Assembly: GCA_000433475.1 (NCBI GenBank)
Contig: HF993110.1
Span: 124,001-188,000 of the forward strand
Source: Mycoplasma sp. CAG:956
GTDB lineage: Bacteria > Bacillota_I > Bacilli_A > RF39 > UBA660
Direction of reading: 5' to 3'
DNA: 64,000 nt
Part shown: piece after piece, positions 8,278 to 15,235 of the stretch
Layout of the letters: each line of letters opens with the position of its first letter
Position numbering within the stretch: position 1 is the stretch's first letter
Notes under the pieces: generated by a model
Database searches by the model: none
What the model was told of the DNA's origin: nothing
The model's input: the letters and a program-made list of their open reading frames with translations, nothing else
Translations under genes and position numbers: made by a program

Positions 8278-8350
8278 CCCATTACTTCCTTTCAGATGTG
8301 CTTAAATACTAATATATTTTCTAAAAACATTTTATTTCATAACTATCTTT

Positions 8351-8359
8351 ATTATAGCA
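8351..8359 (-). promoter_or_regulatory. extended -10 promoter for the 7975-8277 gene
   Basis: On the minus strand the sequence reads TGTGC-TATAAT, an extended -10 hexamer, with AT-rich sequence upstream but no good -35 at 17 nt. Confidence 0.5.
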
Positions 8360-8450
8360 CAAAATAATAATTTTTATTACAAAAAAGCGGTCATTCTGGG
8401 CTACATACTTAATTGGAAAAAAATGGCAAAATATTTATAGGTGGTATTAG

Positions 8451-8705
8451 ATGGTTTACAATGATAAAAAATTCAAGTTTGATCCTGAAATTAAACAAGT
8501 AATTGCGGCAAACATCCGTAAATTTAGATTAGAAAAAGGTTACACTCAAGAACAGTTAGCAGTATATACTGAACGTTCTCCTGAGTTTGTTCGTCGTATA
8601 GAATCGGAACTTGGTGAAAGAGGTTTTTCTATTGAAACTCTTTATCGAATTTCTGTTGTTCTTGAAAAAGACGTTGGTGAGTTCTTTAAAAAGAACAATA
8701 AATAA
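8451..8705 (+). CDS. small XRE-family DNA-binding protein
   Basis: An 84-residue protein that is essentially one XRE/Cro helix-turn-helix domain (residues 18-77; TQEQLAVYTERSPEFVRRIES region). It has no sensor or oligomerisation domain, so it is a compact repressor or a nucleoid-type regulator. RBS AGGTGG 8 nt before the ATG. A terminator follows, so it is monocistronic. Its target is not evident from context; the neighbouring cold-shock gene is a candidate only by proximity. Confidence 0.75.
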   Translation: MVYNDKKFKFDPEIKQVIAANIRKFRLEKGYTQEQLAVYTERSPEFVRRIESELGERGFSIETLYRISVVLEKDVGEFFKKNNK

Positions 8706-8710
8706 TAATT

Positions 8711-8738
8711 AAGCAGTCATTAAGATTGCTTTTTTTCA
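8711..8738 (+). terminator. intrinsic terminator
   Basis: AAGCAGT (8711-8717) pairs with ATTGCTT (8725-8731, one G-T) followed by seven T. Confidence 0.7.
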
Positions 8739-8835
8739 TCAAAAACAACATATAAGAATAAAATATTAATTTAATTTATCTCCAGTAACTTACTGACTTG
8801 AAACCATATTTTAATAAAAAATTATAAGTTAAAAA

Positions 8836-8867
8836 ATTACAGTTTTTCTACATTTTTATTACAGTTT
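8836..8867 (+). promoter_or_regulatory. direct repeats upstream of the cold-shock gene
   Basis: ATTACAGTTT occurs twice, at 8836-8845 and 8858-8867, 22 bp apart, that is two helical turns on the same face, followed by TTTACATGTTTTTT. About 70 nt separate them from the cold-shock start. A regulator site near the promoter is plausible. Confidence 0.35.
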
Positions 8868-8934
8868 ATTTACATGTTTTTTAAAATATTTTATGGGATA
8901 ATATAACTATGTTAAACGAAGGGAGAAATAAGAA

Positions 8935-9150
8935 ATGGAAAGTAGAGTAAAATGGTTTAACAATGAAAAGGGTTTTGGATTTTTAGAAAATCAAGGTAAG
9001 GAAGATATTTTTGTACATTATTCACAAATCGTTATGGACGGTTATAAAACTTTAAAAGAGGGAGATTATGTAACTTTTAATTTAGTTGAAACTCCAAAAG
9101 GACTTCAAGCTAAAAATGTTGAAACAACCAGAAAGTGCATGGTGAATTAA
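8935..9150 (+). CDS. cold-shock domain protein (CspA family)
   Basis: A 71-residue single cold-shock (OB-fold) domain. The RNA-binding motifs are intact: KGFGFL (RNP1) and DIFVHYS (RNP2), with the N-terminal VKWFNNEKGFGF signature. It acts as a single-stranded nucleic-acid chaperone in the cytoplasm. GGGAG lies upstream of the ATG. Its stop codon overlaps the start of the next gene (TAATG), implying translational coupling. Length is about five residues above the usual 66 owing to a short C-terminal tail (RKCMVN). Confidence 0.92.
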   Translation: MESRVKWFNNEKGFGFLENQGKEDIFVHYSQIVMDGYKTLKEGDYVTFNLVETPKGLQAKNVETTRKCMVN

Positions 9151-9323
9151 TGTCTATTAAGGTACTAAGTACAGATGAAATGGCTTTTATTAAAAATTTA
9201 CCTAATAAAGAACTAGAAGATAAAATTATTTTAATTGGAAATGAAATTGTAAATCTTTACAGTACTCAAAGCTGCTATTTAGAAGAATTAAAACGTCGTA
9301 AATGCTATAATCGTAACTATTAG
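9150..9323 (+). CDS. small protein coupled to the cold-shock gene
   Basis: A 57-residue, mostly helical protein with a Cys pair and basic C-terminus (CYLEELKRRKC). The ATG at 9150 shares one base with the cold-shock stop and has GGTGA 5 nt upstream; the alternative GTG at 9135 would lie inside the preceding gene without a Shine-Dalgarno. Function unknown; coupling suggests co-production with the Csp protein. A weak 4-bp hairpin with T-run follows near 9322-9341. Confidence 0.55.
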   Translation: MSIKVLSTDEMAFIKNLPNKELEDKIILIGNEIVNLYSTQSCYLEELKRRKCYNRNY

Positions 9324-9361
9324 TCATTATACGACTTTTTTGAGCCCTTATGACAATAAAA

Positions 9362-9383
9362 AAGAATGCATTGTTGCATTCTT
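9362..9383. terminator. bidirectional intrinsic terminator
   Basis: A perfect 9-bp stem (9362-9370 with 9375-9383) and 4-nt loop. The strong T-run is on the minus side, directly after the small minus-strand gene. Confidence 0.75.
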
Positions 9384-9384
9384 A

Positions 9385-9528
9385 TTAGTTATTTTTAGCA
9401 TTTTCAAGTTTCTTATTTCTCTTTTTTTCATCTAAATATAACTTGTTGATTAATTTTACTTTAACACCTTTTTCATAAGCAAAGCATTTTTTAACACCTT
9501 CTGGTAAGTTCTTTTTATATACTTTCAT
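9385..9528 (-). CDS. small basic protein (47 residues)
   Basis: A short gene encoding MKVYKKNLPEGVKKC and a Lys/Asn-rich C-terminus (KKRNKKLENAKNN). GAGGTGA lies 6 nt before the ATG, and a strong minus-strand terminator starts immediately after the stop. This combination supports a real gene despite its length. The composition suggests a nucleic-acid or ribosome-associated protein; no family recognised. Confidence 0.6.
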   Translation of the reverse strand: MKVYKKNLPEGVKKCFAYEKGVKVKLINKLYLDEKKRNKKLENAKNN

Positions 9529-9596
9529 CTTTTTCACCTCACAAACAATATAAATTTCTAAAGTATTATATCATAAAATTATAAAGTTGGAAAATT

Positions 9597-9890
9597 TTAT
9601 TGAACTAATTTTCTTTTAGTACTATTTTTTGCCCTTTTAATAACATAATCATACCATTTTTGATGTTCTTCATCCGTAAAATAGCATTTATATATATTTA
9701 ATGTTGCTAACTTTAGTTCTAGCTCGTCATGAACTTGTAAAGTTTCCATTTTTTCCTTACAATCATCGGTTTCTAAAAATCCTGATAAATCACTTTTTAA
9801 GAAATCAATAATTAATTCTTTTTGATTATTATAAGCCTTTCTTAAGCTTAAAATACATTGTTTTAATTTTAATAATATTTTCTTTTTCAT
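9597..9890 (-). CDS. helical protein, unknown
   Basis: The ATG at 9890 gives 97 residues, all helical and highly charged, no membrane segment. The frame could extend to an ATG at 9950, but a promoter (-35 at 9964-9969, -10 at 9941-9946) predicts transcription starting near 9934, so 9950 would not be in the mRNA. An AAAGGA around 9917 could instead serve a non-AUG start between. The C-terminal FTDEEHQKWYDYVIKRAKN part is the most distinctive. No function can be assigned. Confidence 0.45.
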   Translation of the reverse strand: MKKKILLKLKQCILSLRKAYNNQKELIIDFLKSDLSGFLETDDCKEKMETLQVHDELELKLATLNIYKCYFTDEEHQKWYDYVIKRAKNSTKRKLVQ

Positions 9891-9940
9891 TAATTTTTTA
9901 TCAATCCTAAAATTGAATCCTTTCTTTCTTAATGAATTAT

Positions 9941-9969
9941 ATTGTATCATATTGCTATTTTTTCGTAAA
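9941..9969 (-). promoter_or_regulatory. promoter for 9597-9890
   Basis: On the minus strand TTTACG (9964-9969), a 17-bp spacer and TACAAT (9941-9946) form a sigma-A-type promoter. It decides against the longest reading frame for the gene. Confidence 0.6.
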
Positions 9970-10072
9970 TAACTTAAAATAATTCTAGAAAGGATAATAT
10001 TTCTTCTAACACCAATAATAAATATCTTGCATAAAATGAAGTAAGTGGATAATTTTGGGAAGGGTGATATTT

Positions 10073-10396
10073 ATGGGTTTTCCTCCTAATATTAATCCTG
10101 AACTTTTTTCTATTTTAGGAGCTGTCACTGGTATTATTGTCGAAGGGGACTATACTGCTAATGAACTAAACTCCATCGGCAACTGGATTATTTTAGTTGG
10201 TCAGTTTATGTTAACAACAGCTGCTCAGCAACAACTTATTAATGGACGTTATCAAAATAATAATGGTAGTCGTATTAGAAGTAATGCTAATAATCATAGT
10301 GCTAATAACAAACAATATTCTACTTACGAGCAACTTCAACAACTAGCTAATTATCTTAAAAAATTAGAAGAAAAAATAGAAGAAATTACAAAATAA
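10073..10396 (+). CDS. small conserved-looking protein, unknown
   Basis: A 107-residue protein. The first 60 residues are hydrophobic/amphipathic (FPPNINPELFSILGAVTG, then NWIILVGQFMLTTAAQQQ) and the rest is an Asn-rich linker plus a C-terminal coiled-coil helix (EQLQQLANYLKKLEEKIEE). GAAGGGTGAT precedes the ATG at 10073; the TTG at 10055 is upstream of that Shine-Dalgarno. It is separated by 2 nt from the next gene, so the two are cotranscribed. No known function. Confidence 0.65.
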   Translation: MGFPPNINPELFSILGAVTGIIVEGDYTANELNSIGNWIILVGQFMLTTAAQQQLINGRYQNNNGSRIRSNANNHSANNKQYSTYEQLQQLANYLKKLEEKIEEITK

Positions 10397-10398
10397 TT

Positions 10399-10857
10399 AT
10401 GAAAATAATTTCTAAAATATTTAATACTTTAGTAGCTATATTCTTAATAGTTAATATTGTTGTCGTTTTTCTAATTAATGTTCATTTTGCTACCTTAGGA
10501 ATTATCAAATCTGCTACTAACGAACTAACACCAGATATCAAAATAAAAGATTTACTTATCTATCAGAAACAAAAGACTTATCAAGAAAATGATATAATAG
10601 TTTATGCCATTCAAAATAAATATTCTCTTGCTAAAGTGAAAAGTACTACTGAATATTTAACTTATATAAAGGATAATACTAATAGAGAATACGACCCTAT
10701 AAGTAATGCTGATATAAAAGGTAAGCCACTGGTGATTTTAACTGCAAAACACATGATAATTTACTTTGCTATTGTCTTTATTTGTTTAATATACTTAATT
10801 ATTGCCATTTTACAAGGCATTAAAGAAATGAAAAAGGATTCCAAGATTACTTCTTAG
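10399..10857 (+). CDS. signal-peptidase-like membrane protein, probably inactive
   Basis: A 152-residue protein with an N-terminal transmembrane helix (about 8-30), a small beta domain, and a C-terminal transmembrane helix (about 115-138). This is the layout of SipW/archaeal-type signal peptidase I. The segment L-T-P-D-I-K-I-K-D-L-L-I-Y followed by E-N-D-I-I-V-Y resembles the region after the catalytic Ser in that family, but the S-G-S-M-E-P motif is replaced by residues with no Ser at the expected place. I therefore see a fold relative lacking the nucleophile. The assignment is tentative. It is coupled to the 10073 gene. Confidence 0.5.
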   Translation: MKIISKIFNTLVAIFLIVNIVVVFLINVHFATLGIIKSATNELTPDIKIKDLLIYQKQKTYQENDIIVYAIQNKYSLAKVKSTTEYLTYIKDNTNREYDPISNADIKGKPLVILTAKHMIIYFAIVFICLIYLIIAILQGIKEMKKDSKITS

Positions 10858-10867
10858 AGTCCTTTTT
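10831..10867. terminator. bidirectional terminator inside overlapping gene ends
   Basis: An 11-bp stem with one wobble (10831-10841 with 10857-10867) has A-tract and T-tract flanks. It lies across the overlapping 3' ends of the converging genes 10399-10857 and 10847-11488, so part of the terminator is coding for both. Confidence 0.7.
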
Positions 10868-11488
10868 ATCTGTGGTATCATCGCTAATAACCACTGCATC
10901 AATAACAGCTTTATTTTTATTTCTTTTTTTCTTTTTTTCTTCTTTAGTCATTGTTTCTTTAACAACACTCTTACTAGTTAACCAGCCAAATATTTCTAAA
11001 GCAGCATATATCATTAAAACAATACCGATAGTTTGGAAAGCTAGATTAGATTCTAAAATAGTATAAAGTCCAGCTAATATTAATAGTAAAGATATAATTA
11101 AAAGACTAACAAATTTAGTATTACCTTTTTTCTCAATTTGCATAGCATTAGAAAATCGCATAATTCCACTAAGTAAAATCCAACCGCCGATAACAAAACG
11201 AACCATTGCCTCAACAAAATTAGGAGCAAAGAAAAATATTGAACCGATTGCCATACAAGTAATGCCAGCCACCATAGGAATTGCTGATACACCACTATTT
11301 TGTCTTACTAAAATATAATTTTTAATACAAGAATACAAACCAAATAAAATTAAGATACCACCAAGAATTCTTGAAATAACTACCACCATAGCACCAGGAT
11401 TAGTAAACATAATTGCTCCTAAAATAAAAAATAGAATGGCACTAACAAGAGAACTATTATTATTGTACGATTTAACCTCAATTCTCAT
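10847..11488 (-). CDS. DUF308 (HdeD-like) membrane protein
   Basis: A 213-residue protein with six predicted membrane helices arranged as three repeated hairpins, each with the G-x-x-x-x-x-x-P pattern of the DUF308/HdeD family (ILGAIMFTNPGAMVVVISRILGG; AIGSIFFFAPNFVEAMVRFVIGGW). A Lys-rich cytoplasmic C-terminus follows. HdeD is linked to acid resistance in enterics; the role in Firmicutes is not established. RBS AAGAGG. A second DUF308 protein is at 57838. It overlaps the converging upstream gene by 11 nt. Confidence 0.8.
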   Translation of the reverse strand: MRIEVKSYNNNSSLVSAILFFILGAIMFTNPGAMVVVISRILGGILILFGLYSCIKNYILVRQNSGVSAIPMVAGITCMAIGSIFFFAPNFVEAMVRFVIGGWILLSGIMRFSNAMQIEKKGNTKFVSLLIISLLLILAGLYTILESNLAFQTIGIVLMIYAALEIFGWLTSKSVVKETMTKEEKKKKRNKNKAVIDAVVISDDTTDKKDSKK

Positions 11489-11512
11489 AAAAAACCTCTT
11501 TTCTTATTTATG

Positions 11513-11518
11513 ATTATA
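11513..11518 (-). promoter_or_regulatory. -10 element for DUF308 gene
   Basis: TATAAT on the minus strand 25 nt before the start codon; -35 is not clear. Confidence 0.5.
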
Positions 11519-11585
11519 CAATAAATAAATCGCTATGGCTAGTAATTATCTTCCTATTTATTTTACTCCAAAATTTATTATTTCT

Positions 11586-11621
11586 ATACTATATAATATA
11601 TGGATACTTATTATATAGTAT
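11586..11621. repeat. perfect 12-bp inverted repeat between divergent genes
   Basis: ATACTATATAAT (11586-11597) and its exact complement (11610-11621) flank a 12-nt loop. There is no following T-run, and each arm carries a TATAAT-like hexamer. It sits in the 300-nt gap between the divergent DUF308 and tilS genes; the rest of that gap holds only their promoters. Confidence 0.5.
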
Positions 11622-11741
11622 TTTCATTATTATATAAACTTAATTTAAAGGCTATCTTATTATTGAATTATAGTATTAAATAATAGCTAATAGCCAAATA
11701 AATCTTCTAAATATTTCACAAAACTTTCAAATAAATACTCA

Positions 11742-11770
11742 TTGCCAATATTACCCAATTAGTGTATGAT
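11742..11770 (+). promoter_or_regulatory. tilS-ftsH promoter
   Basis: TTGCCA (11742-11747), a 17-bp spacer and TATGAT (11765-11770). The predicted start of transcription, near 11777, leaves only about a dozen nucleotides before the tilS start. Confidence 0.7.
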
Positions 11771-11788
11771 ACCTTATAGGTGATGGCT

Positions 11789-13129
11789 GTGACTTTAGAA
11801 AAATCATACCTATATTTAAAAAAAATACTAAAAGAAAATGACACTATCGTAATTGGTGTATCGACTGGACCAGATTCCATGTGCTTATTATCTCTTTTAG
11901 AAAAAATAAAGCAAGAAATATCAATTAATATCGTGGTTGCTCATGTTAATCATCATGTCCGCAAAGAATCACAAATCGAAGAAAAATACATTAAAGAGTA
12001 TTGCACTAATCATAATTTGACTTGTGAAGTAGCCAATCTAAAACCAATCAAAAGCAATTTCGAAGCCGAAGCCCATATGTTTCGTTATGCATTCTTTAAA
12101 AAATTAATAATTAAATACAATGCTAATTACTTAATGACTGCTCACCACGGTGATGATTTAATAGAGACGATAATTATGCGTGAGATTAGAGGCTCTTCAC
12201 TAAAAGGATATGCTGGTATAGCATTAAGTGAAAACTACGAGGTCTATACCTTAATAAGACCACTTCTTTTCTATACTAAAGATAACATTTTAGAATATAC
12301 TAAAGAAAATAATATCAAATACTTTGTAGATAATACTAATTTTTTAGATAATCACCTTCGCAATCGAATTAGAAAAGATATCTTACCTCTTTTAAAAAGA
12401 GAAAATTCTAATATTCATTTAAAATATTTACAATACAGTGAAGAATTATTAGCTTCTGACAAAGTTTTACAAAACCTTACTAATGAAATAATAAAAAAAG
12501 TATATAATAATAATAGGTTAATAATACCCGTATTTTTAAGACAAAATCAGGTGATTCAAGAAAGAATAATTAAACTTATTTTAAAGGAATTATATCAAGA
12601 TGATATTAATATCATAACCAATGTTCAAACTAAAAATATTATATCTTTAATAAATAGAACAAAGCCTAATGAAACCTTACTATTACCAGATAATTTTATC
12701 GTTGAAAAAAATTACAATGAGTTGATTTTTAGGAAGAAACCCACTAAATTAGTTCAAATTGATACTAAAAAGCATAAACTAAAAGATATTAATAAATATA
12801 ATAATCAAATAATAAAAATAGTAGGAAGTAGTAGTGATACTTCGAATTTTACAACAAGATTAAATAGTAGTGAACTAAGCTTACCTCTTTATATCAGAAC
12901 ACGTTCTGCAGGCGATAAAATGACTATTAAAAATATGACTGGTACTAAAAAAATTAAAGATATATTTATTGATAGTAAGGTTCCTATTCTAAAGAGAAAT
13001 TCTTGGCTTTTAGTTTGCGACAGCAATGATAATGTTATCTGGTTACCTGGTTTAAAAAAATCAAAATTTGATAAAGAAATTAATGAAAAGTATGATATAA
13101 TACTAATGTTTGTAAAAGAAGGAGAATAA
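11789..13129 (+). CDS. tilS: tRNA(Ile)-lysidine synthase
   Basis: A 446-residue TilS. It converts C34 of the CAU-anticodon tRNA-Ile to lysidine using ATP and lysine, so the tRNA reads AUA. The N-terminal PP-loop ATPase shows GVSTGPDSM at about residues 22-30, an S-T-G-P-D-S variant of the usual S-G-G-x-D-S, then HVNHHVR and the AHHGDDLIETIIMR motif. The C-terminal TilS domain (RTRSAGDKMTIKNMTGTKKIKDIFID) is present. The GTG at 11789 follows AGG by 8 nt; an ATG at 11783 is only 2 nt from it. It abuts ftsH, as usual in Firmicutes, but hprT is not between them. Confidence 0.92.
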   Translation: MTLEKSYLYLKKILKENDTIVIGVSTGPDSMCLLSLLEKIKQEISINIVVAHVNHHVRKESQIEEKYIKEYCTNHNLTCEVANLKPIKSNFEAEAHMFRYAFFKKLIIKYNANYLMTAHHGDDLIETIIMREIRGSSLKGYAGIALSENYEVYTLIRPLLFYTKDNILEYTKENNIKYFVDNTNFLDNHLRNRIRKDILPLLKRENSNIHLKYLQYSEELLASDKVLQNLTNEIIKKVYNNNRLIIPVFLRQNQVIQERIIKLILKELYQDDINIITNVQTKNIISLINRTKPNETLLLPDNFIVEKNYNELIFRKKPTKLVQIDTKKHKLKDINKYNNQIIKIVGSSSDTSNFTTRLNSSELSLPLYIRTRSAGDKMTIKNMTGTKKIKDIFIDSKVPILKRNSWLLVCDSNDNVIWLPGLKKSKFDKEINEKYDIILMFVKEGE

Positions 13130-13130
13130 T

Positions 13131-15104
13131 ATGAATAAAAAAAGACAAAATACTGTCAAACAGTTTACACCTTATTTAGTTCTACTTTTAATAATTTGTG
13201 CTATGTTATTCTTATATAGTGGCACTGCAACTAAAGTTCATGAATTAAAAACTGGTGAATTTTTAAAATATATAAATGAAGGTAAAGTTACTGAGATGAC
13301 TATTACTCCTAAGAGTGATGAATCAATTTACTACATTACTGGTAAAATTGATGGCTATAGTGACAAAGAAACATTTACAGTTCGTATTGTTGGTGAACAA
13401 TTAGATACGGTTACTACTTATGCTACTAGTCATAATTTAAATCTTTATGATACTAATAAAGACCCAGGAAGTAGTGTAATTCCATACATTGTTGTTAATG
13501 TACTTCCTATTGTTGTTATTTGTGCTTGTGGCTATGTTCTATTTATGAAAATGTCTGCTGGCAATAATAAATCGATGGATTTTGGCCGTTCTCGTGCTAA
13601 ACTAAGTGAAGATGGTGGTAAAGTAAGATTTACTGATGTTGCTGGTTTAGATGAAGAAAAAGAAGAAGTTAGTGAATTAATTGACTTCCTTAAAAATCCT
13701 AAAAAGTTTCAAAAATTAGGAGCTAGAATTCCTAAGGGTGTCCTTTTAGTTGGGCCTCCAGGAACTGGTAAAACTTTACTTGCTAAAGCTGTAGCAGGCG
13801 AGGCAAATGTACCATTCTACTATATTTCTGGTTCTGATTTTGTTGAATTATTTGTAGGTGTTGGTGCCTCTCGTGTTAGAGATATGTTTAAACAAGCTAA
13901 ACAATCAGCTCCATGCTTAATTTTCATTGATGAAATTGATGCTGTTGGCCGTCAAAGGGGTTCTGGTATTGGTGGTGGTCACGATGAACGTGAACAAACT
14001 CTTAACCAATTACTTACTGAAATGGATGGCTTTGGTGCTAACGAAGGTATTATCATTATTGCTGCAACTAACCGTCCAGACGTTCTAGATCCTGCCTTAT
14101 TACGTCCAGGACGTTTCGACCGTCAAGTTACAGTTAGTCTTCCTGATGCCAAAGCTCGTGAAGAAATATTAGGAGTTCATGCTCGTAATAAAGTATTTGC
14201 TGATGATGTTAACTTAAAAGCCTTATCACAAAGAACTCCAGGATTTAGTGGTGCAGATTTAGAAAACTTACTAAATGAAGCAGCTCTTCTTGCTGTTCGC
14301 CGTAATAAAGAAGCTATTACTATGGATGAAATCGATGAAGCAACAGACCGTGTCTTAATGGGACCTGCTAAAACATCACGTAAAATTTCTGATAAAGAAA
14401 AACATCTTGTTGCTATCCATGAGTCAGGTCATGCCGTTATTGGTATTAAACTTGCTGATGCCCAAGAAGTTCATAAAATAACAATAATACCAAGAGGTAT
14501 GGCTGGTGGCTATACAATGATGCTTCCAAAAGAAGAAAAAATGGGTATCATGACTAAAGAAGAATTAGAAAGTCAGATTATTGGTTTAATGGGTGGTCGT
14601 GCAGCTGAAAAATTGTTCTTGAATGCTACAACTACCGGTGCTTCTGATGACTTTAAGAAAGCCACTAACATTGCTAGAAGCATGGTTACTAAATATGGTA
14701 TGTCTGATTTAGGACCAATGCAATTAGAAGAGGAACAAGAAGGTGTCTTCCTAGGTCGTGATTACAACAAGACAAAGAACTTCTCTGATCAAGTAGCACT
14801 AGAAATCGATAAAGCTGTTCGCAAAATCGTTGATGATTGCTATGACAAAGCTGTTGATATCTTAAAGAAAAATGAAAAATTAGTTAATTTACTTGCTGAT
14901 GCTTTAATGAAAAATGAAACTTTAACTAAAGAGCAAATTGAATGTTTAGTAGAAACTGGTAAAATGTGTCCAGTTGATCCAAAACCAACTAGTGAACCAA
15001 CCATGGTAAAACTAAAAGAAGTTGCTAAAGCAAAAGGAATCAAAGGTTATGCTAAAATGACCAGAGAAGAATTAGAAAAAGCCATTGAAGAATCGGATAA
15101 ATAA
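13131..15104 (+). CDS. ftsH: ATP-dependent membrane zinc protease FtsH
   Basis: A 657-residue AAA+ protease that removes misfolded and short-lived proteins at the cytoplasmic membrane face. Two transmembrane helices (about 12-31 and 116-138) flank an external loop. The AAA module has GPPGTGKT (from 208), the Walker B DEID, the second region of homology (AATNRPDVLDPALLRPGRFDR), and the protease domain HESGH near 430. After the normal protease end there is an unusual tail (about 624-657) with V-K-L-K-E-V-A-K-A-K-G-I-K-G-Y and K-M-T-R-E-E-L, resembling a Rho-N/SAP-type nucleic-acid-binding motif. It follows tilS by 1 nt and shares its promoter. Confidence 0.97.
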   Translation: MNKKRQNTVKQFTPYLVLLLIICAMLFLYSGTATKVHELKTGEFLKYINEGKVTEMTITPKSDESIYYITGKIDGYSDKETFTVRIVGEQLDTVTTYATSHNLNLYDTNKDPGSSVIPYIVVNVLPIVVICACGYVLFMKMSAGNNKSMDFGRSRAKLSEDGGKVRFTDVAGLDEEKEEVSELIDFLKNPKKFQKLGARIPKGVLLVGPPGTGKTLLAKAVAGEANVPFYYISGSDFVELFVGVGASRVRDMFKQAKQSAPCLIFIDEIDAVGRQRGSGIGGGHDEREQTLNQLLTEMDGFGANEGIIIIAATNRPDVLDPALLRPGRFDRQVTVSLPDAKAREEILGVHARNKVFADDVNLKALSQRTPGFSGADLENLLNEAALLAVRRNKEAITMDEIDEATDRVLMGPAKTSRKISDKEKHLVAIHESGHAVIGIKLADAQEVHKITIIPRGMAGGYTMMLPKEEKMGIMTKEELESQIIGLMGGRAAEKLFLNATTTGASDDFKKATNIARSMVTKYGMSDLGPMQLEEEQEGVFLGRDYNKTKNFSDQVALEIDKAVRKIVDDCYDKAVDILKKNEKLVNLLADALMKNETLTKEQIECLVETGKMCPVDPKPTSEPTMVKLKEVAKAKGIKGYAKMTREELEKAIEESDK

Positions 15105-15113
15105 TATTAAGAT

Positions 15114-15148
15114 AACGATATGATGATTAAGTTCTCATACCGTTTTTT
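15114..15148 (+). terminator. intrinsic terminator after ftsH
   Basis: A 10-bp stem with one mismatch (15114-15123 with 15135-15144) and a six-T tract. Confidence 0.7.
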
Positions 15149-15173
15149 AATTGTAAAAAATTAAAGTGATTAA

Positions 15174-15202
15174 TTTACATATATAATGATAAATGTTATA
15201 CT
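15174..15202 (+). promoter_or_regulatory. promoter for DHH phosphoesterase gene
   Basis: TTTACA (15174-15179), 17-bp spacer, TATACT (15197-15202). Confidence 0.7.
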
Positions 15203-15235
15203 TTTATTAGAAAAAAAGGAAAAATAGGAGAAAAA

